Counted from the stretch's first letter, positions 1-11,600 are shown. The stretch is 64,000 nucleotides of DNA from Odiellus spinosus (GCA_963920705.1 OY987231.1:5883424-5947423); one strand, 5' to 3'. The notes: generated by a model not told the origin, from the letters alone. Numbers and translations: made by a program.

Positions 1-1743
1 GAAATAAAGTAAGGCCGCGGCTAAGGCACGTAAAAACCAATTAGTACACCGAAATGTCTGTACATCGAGAAGCCCTACCGACATCGTTTAAGGGCGAAAC
101 AAACGTCACGGGTGTTCTAGCCAATGAACGGTGACCATCCCCCTTTACCCTCCCGCCGGCAGTTATAGAGCCCACGTTCTTGCCTGCTAAATGGCAGCTT
201 AGTGACCACCTAAAACTATACTACTCTATTGTCCATACACCGAAATGTCCGGTTTTTACCCTTCACATAGGTTGTTTGTCCCCGGTGTAGACCGAGAGGT
301 TAATTAAACACGACATAATTTTGACTACATTTTAAAGCTAGTTTTGTGATATATTTTGTGATTTCAATGTTAATTTATTTCGATTTCGGCCGAAGTGTAA
401 GGGATTTTTGCAAGTGTCTGATCCCTCGGTACAGGTCTAGCTCTAGACATTTTTTTTATTGTTTATTTTTGATTATAGTGAAAGCGCTCCAAGTTGCCCT
501 CGTGTAACACCCGCTCTCTTGGAAACTCCGTGTAATGGAGTGCATTAAAAAAATTTACATCCATCTATTTACGGCGTTTGCTCCCTTTAAGAAAGGGGGA
601 ACCGATCAGGCTATAATGAAAAATGTCCTTTTTCTCCTTTTCAAATACGCAGGTGGCTGGCCAAATGACCTTTATACCTTTCACGAAATGATTTGCTCTT
701 TCTTTTTACTATTCTACATGCCGTCACTGTCAGTGTCACCACCTACAATGAAGCGAAATACCTAAATAGAAAGAAACCCTAAACGTTGCATTGCTGGTGT
801 TCCAACCCTGGGGCTATATCCAAAAATCCGATATTTTATGCTCAACAGATAAAGCAGACAATTTCAATATAGAAATATATATAGTTTTACTGTTTCAGTT
901 GAAATTAGCACATTAAAAACACGTTTTCTACGCCAAACAATGACAACAAAAAACAAATTTTCTCATTTGAAATATAGAAATATCATGAGATTTTTCGTGC
1001 GCTTTTCTCGAAAGATAGAGTTCATAGAATTACAATTTGGCGGCAAATATAAATCGTGCGAAAATATTCCATGCACTCCCCTTCTCTGGAAATTCAACGC
1101 GAATTTCAAATCCATTTTTTCGAGAAAACTGTTGTTTAACTAAAGTTTAGCTTTGAACACGCTGCCAACTCGAGGTGGAATTGATTATAGATATAGCCTT
1201 AATTTAAAAATTTTAAATTCTGCCTATAAAATGAAAGACTGAACGTATGTGAAATTATTCCCCGTCCCCCGTAAACGATACTATTATTTTCCACGTCGAA
1301 TTTACTACAGACACAAATCTACCCATTAGGCCTAACTATGGGAGATCATCTGATCAAGGTGAAGACCATGGATGTGAACGCTAGTTCTTTATACATCCAT
1401 GGTGAAGACTAAGGTTGGATAGGTGAGGGGGGGGGTCAAGGATGTATAAAATCCATAGAGCGGAGAAAAAGGTTTAAAGTCAGTGGTTTGTAGCTGGGGG
1501 TCATTCCTAAAGAACGCGTAGTATGTTTCCTCTAAAAAGTAAAAAACCAGATACAAAGATTAGTCGCTGTTGCCATTAAAGTATTAGTTATTGAAAATCA
1601 GTTATTATTAAACGAATCGGAAGAGTTGTATAAAAATTAATCAACGCCCGAAAGATTTGGCAATTTTTATCAAAGTTGCTTAATATCCTAACAAATTTCA
1701 AATTGAAAAAAAGATTCCCTTTCTAAACGCGCATTGATAATGC
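1..1743. other. Non-coding, no gene seen
   Basis: I see no supportable gene here. The small open frames at 535-765 and 940-1143 are low-complexity, lack splice context and resemble no family. A short inverted repeat around 1365-1410 (arms near 'catggatgt' and 'acatccatgg') is the only local structure noticed. The stretch is AT-rich and probably intergenic or intronic. Confidence 0.5.
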
Positions 1744-1747
1744 TTAA

Positions 1748-2182
1748 AGGGAGAATGCAACCTAATAACAAGTGATTTTTTTATCGATTTCTTATCGTTT
1801 AAATAGGCTTAATCCAACAGTAAAAATTTAATTTACAAAGCAATATTAAACTAGTTCAATAAATTAAAAACTTACCCGGAAAATAGGCTTAGCGGGATTG
1901 ATGGAGATCCTGAATTGCCTCCGTATAAGAACTAGCTACCAATAAGCTAAGACCCGTCGTTCACGCGAGATCTCCACGAGACTTGCAATCGCGTTCGATT
2001 GGTCGCTAGACCTTATACGCGAGGAAATCAGTATCTCCATGAATACCGCCAAGCCTATTTTCCGGGTAAGTTTTAAATTTTTTCTGGTTTAATATTGGTT
2101 TGTTAATTATTTCACTAGCGGATTAGGCCTATTTAAACAATAAGAAGTCGATAAAAATCACTTGTTAGGTTGCATTCTCCCT
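1748..2182. mobile_element. TTAA-flanked palindromic MITE, copy 1
   Basis: The element begins AGGGAGAATGCAACCTAA and ends with the inverted counterpart. It is flanked on both sides by TTAA (1744-1747 and 2183-2186), which is the duplication expected of piggyBac-type insertion. Both halves are inverted copies of each other almost throughout, with an inner inverted segment built around 'ggagatcctgaat'. There is no coding capacity. Related copies lie at 10.5, 16.8, 21.2, 22.2 and 36.5 kb. The ends do not show the canonical piggyBac CCY start, so superfamily assignment rests only on TTAA. Confidence 0.8.
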
Positions 2183-2505
2183 TTAATGTTTAGTATTTAG
2201 TACATTTTGAGAGAATGAGACGTAAAGAAGATCGACTCTTTAATGTTCAAAATGCGGAATACCCCTAATCATTTAGATTATAGTAATGCGGGGTGAAAAC
2301 TAAACCAGAGAAAATATGCCAAAGGAATACAAGGACGGTTTAAAGTGGCACGGGCGAAAGGTGATCCTTTTATTTCCGGTTATGACGTCAAATCATGGGT
2401 CCAATCAGAGGAGACAGCCAATGAGAGACAAATGGATACCTAAAATGGGGGTGAAACAAGAGGGGTGCCCGTTCCATTCTATTAATGCCTGTGCAAACGG
2501 GGACC

Positions 2506-2754
2506 TTTAGTCTGACCATAGAGGGTAGAAAGAAGAGGAGTAGAAGGCTTGGCTTGGAGTGTTCTCGCTTGACAATTTGCATCTCAACTTCTATTATATC
2601 ATAGAGGCTCTGATTGGTTCATTGGCGATGAACCGGATGTAAAGGGACAAATTTTTCAAATGAATAACACAAAAAAAAGCGAGAACACTAAAATTGCCTT
2701 GCCAAAGCCAGGCCTTCTACTCCTCTTCTTTCTACCCTCTATGGTCTGACTAAA
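2506..2754. mobile_element. Inverted-repeat MITE
   Basis: About 45-bp terminal inverted repeats begin TTTAGTCTGACCATAGAGGG and reappear inverted at 2710-2754. The arms also share the 'agaagaggagtagaaggc' segment. No coding potential. The reading frames that cross it are artefacts of the palindrome. Confidence 0.7.
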
Positions 2755-3381
2755 CTTCCATTTTGGAAGCAAAAAGCAGAGGCTTTACATTGGATAGATC
2801 ACCCTTGATGTTTATTTCCCATCAAACGATACTAGGCCTACTCAAATAAAGGGGTCGTATACAGCTATGCAGTAGTTGGAGTCATCCCTTAATAATTTGA
2901 CCTTGAATACCTTTTGATGGTATAATGGGAAACTGCACCTGACTTTACTCGGGGTCTTCTGGGAGGGTTTGTAGCTTGGCGAATGCTTTCCGCATGCACT
3001 ACCGCGTTAGGATTGTTACTCGGGGGGTGAAGGATAGAAGAATCTCTCTGACTTGCTAGGTCAGAATCTTCTCTCCATAGATATTTCCATCAGTCCCAGG
3101 TTTTTTCAAGCGGAAAAGTGAAAATTGTCATAAAGGAAATTAACGCGCCTTAGATATCGGTAATTTGGAAGGGCACAGGGGCGGGTGGGCTCAACCACCC
3201 TCGGTCGTCAGACCTGGGGTAACTGACCCCATATAATTTGGTCTTTGCGAATTTGTTCACCCCACCCACCCACTTATAAAATAACTTCCAACGCCCCGGG
3301 AAGGGTGAAATGTTGTTTTTAAAGCGTTCGAGCTTCGAGAACTTGAAAGTTGAAGAATAAGCAAAAAGTAATTGTACATAC

Positions 3382-3819
3382 CCTCGTGCCGTCGTAAGAA
3401 TGACAACCGCTATCGCCACTACTTGGACGATCAGCCTCTTCGGCGGAACAAAGCGAAGCCGGTATCGCGACTTCCGCCGTACTTGTCACGTCCGTTTCGT
3501 CGTTGAGCGCCCACTGGAATCGTTTCGTCAATAAAAGTTCGCCGCGACGTTTGGGTTCCGCCGATTTTCTCTTGTTCCTGCGTCCGCCGTTGGAGGAGGA
3601 ACCACCCGGATTTGACGTAACTCCCGTTATCGTTTTAGTTCCGCGTTCTTCGTTCGTTAACTTTAAAACGGACGCGTCTTCTTCCTTAACCTTGTCGACT
3701 CCGACCCCGCTGTCGTCGCTCGCCGTTTCCGACAATTCGTTATTAACTATATTCCTTCGCGGTGAAGGGCGTATCAGTTGACGAAAGTCTCGTACGATTA
3801 ACCTTTCGGAGTTGGTCAT
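3382..3819 (-). CDS. Unrecognised protein, 5' coding exon (partial)
   Basis: A 146-codon open exon reads leftwards from an ATG at 3819 (context GAAAATGA) to a splice donor GTATGT after codon Arg146. The frame stays open upstream to an ATG at 4113, so the true start could be further 5'. The encoded piece is hydrophilic, rich in Ser, Asp, Glu and Arg, with two similar acidic-serine patches (TASDDSGVG and SSGDSGCHSYDG) and a basic patch (GRRNKRKSAEPKRRG) that could be a nuclear-localisation signal. I do not recognise a domain family. It is probably the first coding exon of a nuclear or regulatory protein; the downstream exons would lie at lower coordinates or outside the window and I could not identify them. 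Its base composition and codon use are GC-richer than the surroundings, which supports it being real. Confidence 0.5.
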
Positions 3820-4390
3820 TTTCCTCTCATTAGAACTAGTCTTATATAATTCGAAAAAAAAAGCGGCTTTTTTAACGTCAAGAAAAATCGCGCGAGATGA
3901 GAGAGAGTCCCGCAACGTATCGGCGGTCCGATCTTTCGAGGACGAGAAGGCGGGATGGATTTCGGCGGCTCGGTTTTGGTGCCTGACTCGACTTAGTCGA
4001 CTAACTGGATGCCAGGCGATGGGAGACGCGGGAGTAAGGGTAAGGCTTAGGCGGGCGTCGAAGGAAGAATGGTCTCTCTCTCTCTTATCTGGCCACCCGA
4101 ATTTGGTCGTCATGGCAACATTCTCGTTCCTACTCTCGTAGCCTCTCTTTCCCAGATGTTAAAGCTTTCACGGCCGACCCAGCTGACAACCTGCGGCTCG
4201 GCCCCCGCGCTATCGAGACGGGGCGGGAGAGAAGACGAGAGCCTACGAAGAGAGAGAGAGGGAATGAAAAAGATGAAAAAGAGGGAGAATTCCTAAATGG
4301 GGAAAGAGACTGGAGTCGAGGATGACGCGAGAATCGGGATGGACGCGCGCTTCCATCCAGTTAGCGCGCGCGCCGCGGGGAGGGATGAAT
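3820..4390 (-). promoter_or_regulatory. GC/CpG-rich putative promoter and 5' UTR
   Basis: This interval is clearly richer in G, C and CpG than the AT-rich flanks. It contains GCGCGCGC-like runs (about 4345-4378) and an AG-rich tract (4245-4262). It lies immediately 5' of the minus-strand exon ending at 3819, as expected of a promoter with untranslated leader. No TATA box was identified. The function is inferred from composition and position. Confidence 0.4.
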
Positions 4391-5129
4391 GGGAACATTC
4401 CTAAAGAATTTCTTCGAAACGCTTTTTGTTATACGGGATAATGGTGAAATAACAAAAACGAGGGAAAGGGGGTCCGGGGGTGAGGTGGGAAACGAAAGGA
4501 ATCGGTATTGTCAACTCGAAGCTTCTTGGGCCAAAATCGATACCCGAGCTATAGGGAAAACCAAAGAGGAAACCGATCGAAACCCCGTTTGTTTTTCTTT
4601 CCGTTACGAAACACCTGTTTCGCGTGGGTGGCCGTCGGATTATATTACCATCGTTCGAACCTCTCGGAAAGTCCAAGTCGAACAAACACCTGGTAACGTG
4701 GAAAACAAAATGGAACGTATCTAACTTACGCGTCTTGAGAAGCCAATAAACGATAATTATTGGGACAATTAATTGAAGAAACAAGTTGATTTTATTCGTT
4801 AATGGTGCCATGAGAACCCTGTTTTTATAGGCAAATAAAGGGAACTCGTAATAAGGTGCAAAAAGCCAAGGGGACTTGCCTGTAGACTTTTTGAATTCCC
4901 GGCCAATGGGATAAAGGTGACTTTTGTGACGTGAGTCACCCTTCCTAGCTTTACGAAATGTACAGATTTTTTCCCAACCCCAAAAAGAATTTTATACTTT
5001 AGGGTGCTCCTTTAAAAGGCTTAATGTCCTCTCCTTTTTTAGTCACACCTCTCACTAATGGGGGGTAGTGTAGACTATTGTATTGTCCGTGACTGAATGA
5101 TGACGATGTGAAAAATACGATATTAGGAA
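4391..5129. other. No gene seen
   Basis: Open frames on both strands (for example 4401-4811 minus) are mutually overlapping, show no family resemblance and have no splice-site support. I see no repeat structure of note. Confidence 0.4.
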
Positions 5130-5500
5130 AATCGTGTAACTAAACGTCACCAAGATCAAAAAAATCAAGAAGGAAGGTCAAGTTAAATGTACCGACAGAT
5201 TCTGATTCGAGACACTCTAGCGGCCGCAGTCGGTGTAGATAGTGAACGGAGGAAGCGCCACTCTTTGGAGAAATTCTGGAGCGGGAAGGGAAGACAATAT
5301 AGCAAAGCGCGGTCCGCCTAAATTCCGTCTTCTCTCCCCACTCAAAATATCGAGGAAGAGTCCAAATCACTCGAGCCAAACAGGGGTGATCACTTTTCTG
5401 GTTGTTTTTAAGTGATGGGCTATGACGTAAAACTCGGCCTTTGCTGATAGTATTTAGGGACGAGGCGTTGTTTACCGTAATGGAATAAAGACAGACTTTT
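5130..5500 (+). mobile_element. Dispersed element with GCGGCCGC core, copy 1
   Basis: It shares with copies at 8.84-10.29 kb and 41.40-41.71 kb the segments 'gacactctagcggccgcag', 'gaggaagagtccaaatcac' and the terminal 'tttgctgatagtatt...ggaataaag'. In the better preserved copies the two ends are inverted repeats (about CACTTTATTCCATA), so this is a MITE-like family of about 330 bp. No coding capacity. Confidence 0.65.
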
Positions 5501-6373
5501 GTTCGTAGTAAAAGTGAACACGACCAATTTAGTTAAGAGTAGTAACGATAACCGAAAATCTGGGTTTTCCAAGGAGCGTGTAGCTGGCAAAAATCGACCG
5601 TGTGCGACAAGAATTTTTCCTCTTTACATAATTTAGCCCCCTCGATTTGGCTTCAGAGGTGTGGCTTCTGGGATTTACCACCTTGTTTAACAGTAGAATG
5701 AGAAGGGTCTATAGAAAGTGCAAGTTTCAAGAAGCTCTTTGAATAGATCCCTACATATTCTGAAGTTAGGCTTTTCGAGCTTAAATCGCGACTTTCATTT
5801 GATAATAAGTCGGGCAAAGTTTGCGAATTTAGTTTAAAAAAATAATTTCGATCAAAGTGTCGAAAATAAGAACAATGTTTCATTATTTAATACAAACAAC
5901 TTGCTTTGTTTATATGGAATTTGCTGGCGCAAGAGCAAATCTCATTATAATATTTGATTTGAGAGGCTGTATAGGACCAATAGATCGAGCGCCGAAAGGT
6001 ATTGCGGGCGACCTTCCTCCTAACCGATTAGCCGATCACTGGCTGCCACTTTCCCCACGCAATCGGGACCTACAGGCCTGTACTAAAGTGATTATGTTTT
6101 TAACATTATCAATGGCGTAACATTTTAAAGGGTACCATACCATAAAAGATCTTGACGTCATACCCTTTTCTCTCTTACCTCGGTGCTGACGACCATCTAG
6201 GACCATATTGAAGGCTTTAGATGATTTTGAACATTCACTGTTAAAAAAAATCATAATTATAATAGATGGTATTATAAAACTTTACTTTGTTCCAACCTTG
6301 AGAAAGACAAACGTTTTCAACTAAACAGGTTGTTTTTAACGTCTCTTTTTGTTGTATATTTTATTGTAGGAAC

Positions 6374-6568
6374 TGTAGCTTGGTGCTTTTTTTGCTCCCT
6401 CGATTTATGATTTCTTGTTCTTCAGGTGTGCAAACTAAAGCTCCGCAAGTTAGGCAAGAACCTTCTTGCTGGCAAACTATTCGTCCACATTCGATACAAT
6501 TGTTAATTAGCTCGTGTAGCTCCTGCTGTAGTGGATTATCTTGTCCAAACCCCGTGCCATAATAATTA
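6374..6568 (-). CDS. TRIP4/ASC-1-like zinc-finger exon (fragment)
   Basis: Read on the minus strand after an acceptor (tttcaag, 6569-6575), an open frame encodes the hallmark NNC-x2-CGRIVC-QQEG block, followed by CLTCGALVCT and a Glu-rich EEQEII helix. This is the arrangement of the C2HC5 zinc finger of activating signal cointegrator 1 (TRIP4), the scaffold of the ASC-1 complex that acts in transcription co-activation and ribosome rescue. Compared with what I recall of the family it is two residues short in the QEGSGPC loop, and the preceding Cys-x-Cys pair is not visible. The frame reaches a stop three codons after the block and the only donor is weak (GTTCCT at about 6373). I found no ASCH-domain or N-terminal exons in the window. 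It is either one exon of a divergent gene with long introns or a degenerate gene fragment. Confidence 0.55.
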
Positions 6569-6575
6569 CTTGAAA

Positions 6576-8842
6576 ATGTGTTAAAAATTAACCCAACCTA
6601 ACTTAAGCAATTTCCATCATTTGAAAATCTATAAATTGGGAATATCCCAAAATGCTCATTCTCTCTGAAATTATTAATTTTTTTCGTGTTTAAAGTAACC
6701 AAAGTTATAGGTAATAATCAATACCACCTCGAGTTTCTTTGTAAACCCCGATAGACTGAAGACGGGCCTTGGCTCGAAACGTCTCGAAAATCAATTTTTT
6801 CGTTAAATACCATATCGCGTTTTCTCTGAAAAACTCAATTTCAACTATACCTATATCATAAGCCAATTAATTCTTCACCCGGGTGAATTAATAGGCTTAT
6901 GCCTATATCTTTATCTTTGCTCAGTTAATTATAACCGAAATGAATACAAAATAATTAAATTTAATGCTATTTACGGTAATCTACGCAATCTTGAAATAAT
7001 TCAAATCACTTATCTCGAATGAGTTCCGTTAGCGGTTGAAATAATTGGAGGATGAAAAGGATAATCATATAATTTTGTTATCGGCAGAGAAAAAAATTAT
7101 TAATTGGTCGGTAGCTAATGGCGGCACCACTCGACAATAGACGAATTCGAAATTGAAGAGGAACTTGCAGGGTCAGCGCGCCATTGGGGTACACTCTTTA
7201 CGCGCCGGTCTGTTAAGAGATGTCGCTATCGTAGTTCCCATTCTGATCCTATTCTGATTGGCTAAGCTCTGACGAGAGAGACAAACTAGGCGGTAACCCC
7301 TCCCCTCGCTCTTCGAGACTCGACGCGTTTCCAATAGAAGTGTAATACGTGGATAGGTACGAGAGCGAGAGACAGAGTGAGCCGTAGGCGAGCAATCTAT
7401 CATGATAATTCATCATAATATTTGTACCCCAAAGGCCGTAGCCCATGGAAGTTGGTTTATGAGCATGGGAATTTCGAATTCGTCAATAGCAGGCGCAAAG
7501 TCTACTCGGACTTACACGCGACACGTCAAAGGCCTTCTTTTAAGTCATAAACCCCATCTTGTTTTATATCCATATCGCCCTAAGAAACTTGGGTCAGGCT
7601 GTTCTAATATTTATATGCCTATAGTTGCCAGAATTTTTGCGACTTTTACAAACACATTTCAGGTGGGTTACTGATATAATTTTAAGGACCTTGGTACCGG
7701 CCCTACGCAAATGCGCTCCTACGCGGAACGTTTCGCGACGGTTAAGCTAGGGGAAGGCGTTTTCTGATTGGTTCGAGGACCCGCTTCTAAATAGGAAGGC
7801 AAAACTTTTGTTCATTGAATAAGAGCACCGTGAATGCCAATCAGATATTACCCGTTCGCGAAAACATATCCAATTATTATTCGAGTTAACGTATCCGAAT
7901 GTAACGGCTAACCTTTTATTCGTACTCATTGTTATAAACGAGTTATTTATTCCGATAAGAAAATTTGAACTCAAGTATCTTCATGGATTCTAACCCAAAT
8001 TGAGATCTTGCAGCTAGATTGTAGTAATTTAGTCGCCGTTCCTTTCAATTTCGATTAAAATATAATTATAATATTTCATTCTTCACGGATTTCGAGAAAC
8101 TTCATATTTTTATCTTAATTGGCATTATCCTTTCGAATAAATGCTTAATTTGTTTATTAATCAAGGCTAAAATTTTTATCTCCGGATAATTCGTATCCAT
8201 TTGATACGCGTCAGTTTATATAATTTGCGGTTTTATATTACCAATCAATTTATCCGAGATTAAAATATCTTAAAAAGCATAGTTATCAATACACGAGTGG
8301 GAACGTAACCTTTTTGGAGGTTTCACTGAATCCCAAATGAGTCTAATTTTAGTAGTAGATTTAGAATCGATAAAATGACAAATATGTCTTGATTTTCCTC
8401 TTTACACTCCCTTTAAGGATGGGATACCTTCCACCGAGATGAATAGAGCTTGGGCAACATTTTATTTTCCGAAAAGGGAGGGAGTCGGTACGAGAGCGTG
8501 TTGGGGGATTTGATAAAGAGCTGGAGGCGAAAGCACCTGGCCGCGCGAGGCCAAATATTCTACTTCCCGATATTGTACTGACACAGGTGTCCTAGAAAAT
8601 AAAATTTCTTAGCGTTTACTTTTTAGACACACTTTTTTCCCCCTCCCAAATTTCATCCCATCCTGAAACATTATTCTTTTAAAAATTAAACCCTGGAAAT
8701 CTATAACTAGAGTTCTGTTATTATCATAATTACCGCGTAACGGTCTCATGCTAATTAACTGGTATTCACAAAATTATTTGTATTTAGATTTCAATGATTT
8801 TAAACGCGGAATTAATAATAATAGTAGTAACAAAAGTGTGTA
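6576..8842. other. Non-coding, AT-rich; small hairpin
   Basis: No gene is supportable. A short hairpin with arms 'cataagcc' and 'ggcttatg' flanks ACCCGGGT at about 6857-6901. The frames around 7173-7446 and 7402-7674 show no recognisable product. Confidence 0.4.
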
Positions 8843-9376
8843 ACTTTATTCCATAATAGTATCAGCAAAAGTCTTGGTGAATGTACCGGTATATTCTGAT
8901 TCGACACACTCTAGCGGCCGCAGACTGCGTAAATATAGTGAAATCGGAAGCACCACTGTTGGGGAAATTGGGGGGGGGGGGGGGGGGAGAGATAGTGTGG
9001 CCAAGCGCGGCCCGCCTAATTCCGTCCCTCTCTCCCGACTCAAAAGCCTCGTTCATACAAAGGGCTAATGCGCTTCGTTGCGGTTCGATTTCTATAACTG
9101 GTTATCAAACCAACGTGAGAAATCAGTTCGTGTTGGTTCGGGAAGCAGCTTGGCCAAGTCGCTTCGGTTCAATCCGCTTTGAAAATAACGAGGCGGGGAG
9201 ACAAATTTGCTGATAAATCTTAAAATAACGCGATTAAAATTATACTTTCTGTCAAAAATTATTAACCAACGAGTTACAAACACGATTTACTAATTAGTTT
9301 TAGATAACTATTTAAAAATTTTAAATTCTGGGCATTTTTTAAAACGACGCTAAGCCTTGGCTTAGGTCGAACCGGG

Positions 9377-10047
9377 GTACAATTATAGTATGTGGTAATA
9401 AGGTCCAAAATCATTTTAGAGCAAAACTAAGTACACCAATCGATAGAGCGTTAAATTTAGGTTCGAAAAAACCCCCGGTTTTTAAATTTAAATCGTTTTC
9501 TTACCTTAAAATATTTGAAGAAAATGTATTTGACGAGTGTTAGCCATCGAGATTTTTTCGCGCCATTTCCAAGTGAAAGGAAACGCAACGCGCGTGCGCG
9601 CGCGTTTTTTCTTTAACCCGGGCATAGACCCGGGAGATGTACAGGTACTACAGTAACTTGTTAAAGCCATATAGTTTAAAAAGTTCATAATTTTTTGTTT
9701 CGATTCAGTTCAATTCGTGAAATAAGGTTGGGTTGGGTTAGTTTATTGTTCGAGTTTGTTTAGTTTAGGTTAGGTTAGGTTAGGTTAGGTTAAATTGTTG
9801 AGGTCTAATATACACTATTAAAATAGTTTCCATTTGATACGAGGAGAATCACGCCACTTAAATTGACCGAAAAAACTTGGGAAAATGCGTCTTGTAAGAC
9901 TATTTTTGGAATTTTTCAAGGTAAAAAAAAAGAAAAAGAAAAAAGCGGGGGTTTTTTTGGTTCTAAATTTAACGCTCTATCAATTGGTGTACTCGGTTTT
10001 GCTCTAAAATGAATTTTGACCTTATTACCACATACTATAATCCTACC
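9377..10047. mobile_element. Long-TIR element with 9-bp duplication (MULE-like MITE)
   Basis: About 100-bp inverted arms ('ttatagtatgtggtaataag' on the left, its complement on the right) enclose a short non-coding core. The 9-mer CGAACCGGG occurs immediately outside the left arm (9368-9376) and right arm (10048-10056). A 9-bp target duplication with long TIRs is typical of Mutator-like elements, so that class is inferred; no transposase is present. The core contains a short (TTAGG)n run at about 9766-9791. Confidence 0.65.
9766..9791 (+). repeat. Short (TTAGG)n tract
   Basis: Five consecutive TTAGG units with flanking partial units. TTAGG is the telomere motif of many arthropods, but this copy is short and lies inside a transposable element, so it is not a telomere. 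Confidence 0.7.
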
Positions 10048-10481
10048 CGAACCGGGGCGAACGGCCGCGAACCGTCTTGTCAGCGTGTGAACCAGGGAAA
10101 ACGGAAAACGCTTCGAACTGGTTTTGGAACCGATTTTGCCTTCAAGTGTGAACGAGGCTAAAGTATCAAGGAAGAGTCCAAATCACTCATGTGAGACAGG
10201 GATGATGATGTCTACCTGGCCCTTTGCTGATAGTATTAAGCTACGGGGCGTTGTTTACTTTTATGGAATAAAGTGATACACTTTTGGTAATACATATTGA
10301 TTTAAATATTTGGGAGTTTACATTTTAGTGGGTAAGGGCAAAGTCTTATGTTCAAAATTCTTATTTCCGAATAAACCACCTGCACATACACTCGTGTTTT
10401 CGTTAAACGCTTGACCATTTGAGTTTGCATTGATACAGCAAAGTGACTCGGACAAGAAAGATTATATTAACATTCCCTTAA

Positions 10482-10920
10482 AGGGAGAATGCAACCTAAC
10501 AACAAGAGATTTTTTTTATCGATTCCTTATCGTTTAAATAGTACTAACCCAACAGTAAAAAAAATTTAAAAACAAATATTAAACTAGAAATAAATTTAAA
10601 ACTTACCCGGAAAATTGGCTTAACGGGATTTATGGAGATCCTGAATTTCTTCGCATTGAAGGGTCAGCGACCAATGAGCAAAGGCCCGTCGTTAGGCGAG
10701 ATCTCCACGAGACTTCCAATAACGTTCGATAGGTCGCTAGACCTTATACACAAGAAATTCAGGATCTCCTTGAATCCAGATAAGCCTATTTTGATGGTAA
10801 GTTTTATATTTATTTTTAGTTTAATATTGGCTTGTAAGTTTTTTACTGTTGGACTAGGGTAAGACTAATTAAATTAAACGATAAGGAATCGATAAAAATC
10901 ACTTAGGTTGCATTATCCCT
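10482..10920. mobile_element. TTAA-flanked palindromic MITE, copy 2
   Basis: Same family as 1748-2182: starts AGGGAGAATGCAACC, ends with its inverse, and is flanked by TTAA at 10478-10481 and 10921-10924. It has no functional coding; the frame at 10632-10862 is a palindrome artefact. Confidence 0.8.
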
Positions 10921-11039
10921 TTAACCACGCCAAATACGAATTGAAAAGAGGACTCTTAAAGCTAACCTATTTTAGCATTTTTTTCACTTTTAATCCGAAA
11001 AGTTTTAAATTATAAATTACTAGTTTGGTAATTTTACCA

Positions 11040-11600
11040 GCGCAAACGTAAATTACGACTCGGAAAAGTCAGAGAATTTGGAAATTTACCCAAAATGTCA
11101 GATAAAAGTCGGGAATTTGAAAATGAGCCCAGATGGATAGAGAAATTAAATATTTAGGTAAGTGTCAAGGAACTGTTTATGAGTGGTGGACCAATTGTAA
11201 CGTAATACATAGTTTTCAGTAAAGGGGCAAAAGATAATTCCACCCCTCTTACCCAGCTTTGCTTTCATTCCCAGGTTGCCAGGAGCTTGTGAGTGCAGTT
11301 CAGAACAGATCAGTTTCAAAACTGAACTCTAGCCTTTCCCTCTGCACTCACAAGTGGTTGGCAACATGGGGGGAACGGCACTTACCCCCTTTAGTGAAAA
11401 CTATGTATTATTATAAACTGAAAATATTTGCCTAAAGATTCAAATTTTTCTCTTATAAACTATCGACCCCTGTCATATAAAAAGTGGGAATTACCACGAA
11501 AAAAAAAAAAAAAATTAAAATTGATCAGGGAAATTATTTAGAAATGGTCAGGGAAAACCAGGAAAATTAACTTCCAAAATTTTGAACGAATCAAACTTAT
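11040..11600. repeat. Dispersed 'gtcagggaa' repeat, copy 1
   Basis: This sequence ('ggaaaagtcagagaatttgg' through 'ttaacttccaaaattttg') recurs at about 23130-23465 and 25265-25640. All three share the internal 'ataaactgaaa(a/t)tatttgcc' block. This copy is interrupted by an inverted-repeat insertion at 11207-11406. No coding potential. Confidence 0.65.
11207..11406. mobile_element. Inverted-repeat MITE inserted in a dispersed repeat
   Basis: Terminal arms ACATAGTTTTCAGTAAAGGGG and its near-inverse bound a 200-bp palindromic insert with a second inner inverted pair ('gtgagtgcag' and 'ctgcactcac'). The two sibling repeats at 23.2 and 25.4 kb read straight through 'aacgtaa(t)tattataaactg', so they serve as empty sites. 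Confidence 0.7.

Larger units (their letters stand above)
9045..10159. mobile_element. TIR element with TGTGAACG-type ends, inserted in the 8.8-kb element
   Basis: The left end AGCCTCGTTCATAC is the inverse of the right end GTGTGAACGAGGCT. Its boundaries coincide with the break in the host element as judged from the 5.1-kb copy. It belongs to the abundant local class whose termini read GTTCACACTAG or similar. It itself carries an inner insertion at 9377-10047. Confidence 0.55.
8843..10285 (+). mobile_element. GCGGCCGC-core element, copy 2, interrupted by nested insertions
   Basis: The left part (8843-9044) and right part (about 10160-10285) together match the uninterrupted copy at 5130-5500. 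The left end ('aactttattccataatagtatcagc') is the inverse of the right end, confirming terminal inverted repeats. About 1.1 kb of foreign sequence separates the 'cgactcaaaa' and 'tatcaaggaagagtcc' segments, which are nearly contiguous in the 5.1-kb copy. A G-run lies at about 8969-8987. Confidence 0.65.

Noticed and set aside
4401..4811. 136-aa minus-strand ORF
   Set aside because: Overlapped by open frames on the other strand; no recognisable domain.
9766..9791. Telomere or chromosome end
   Set aside because: Only five TTAGG units, inside a transposable element and flanked by ordinary sequence.
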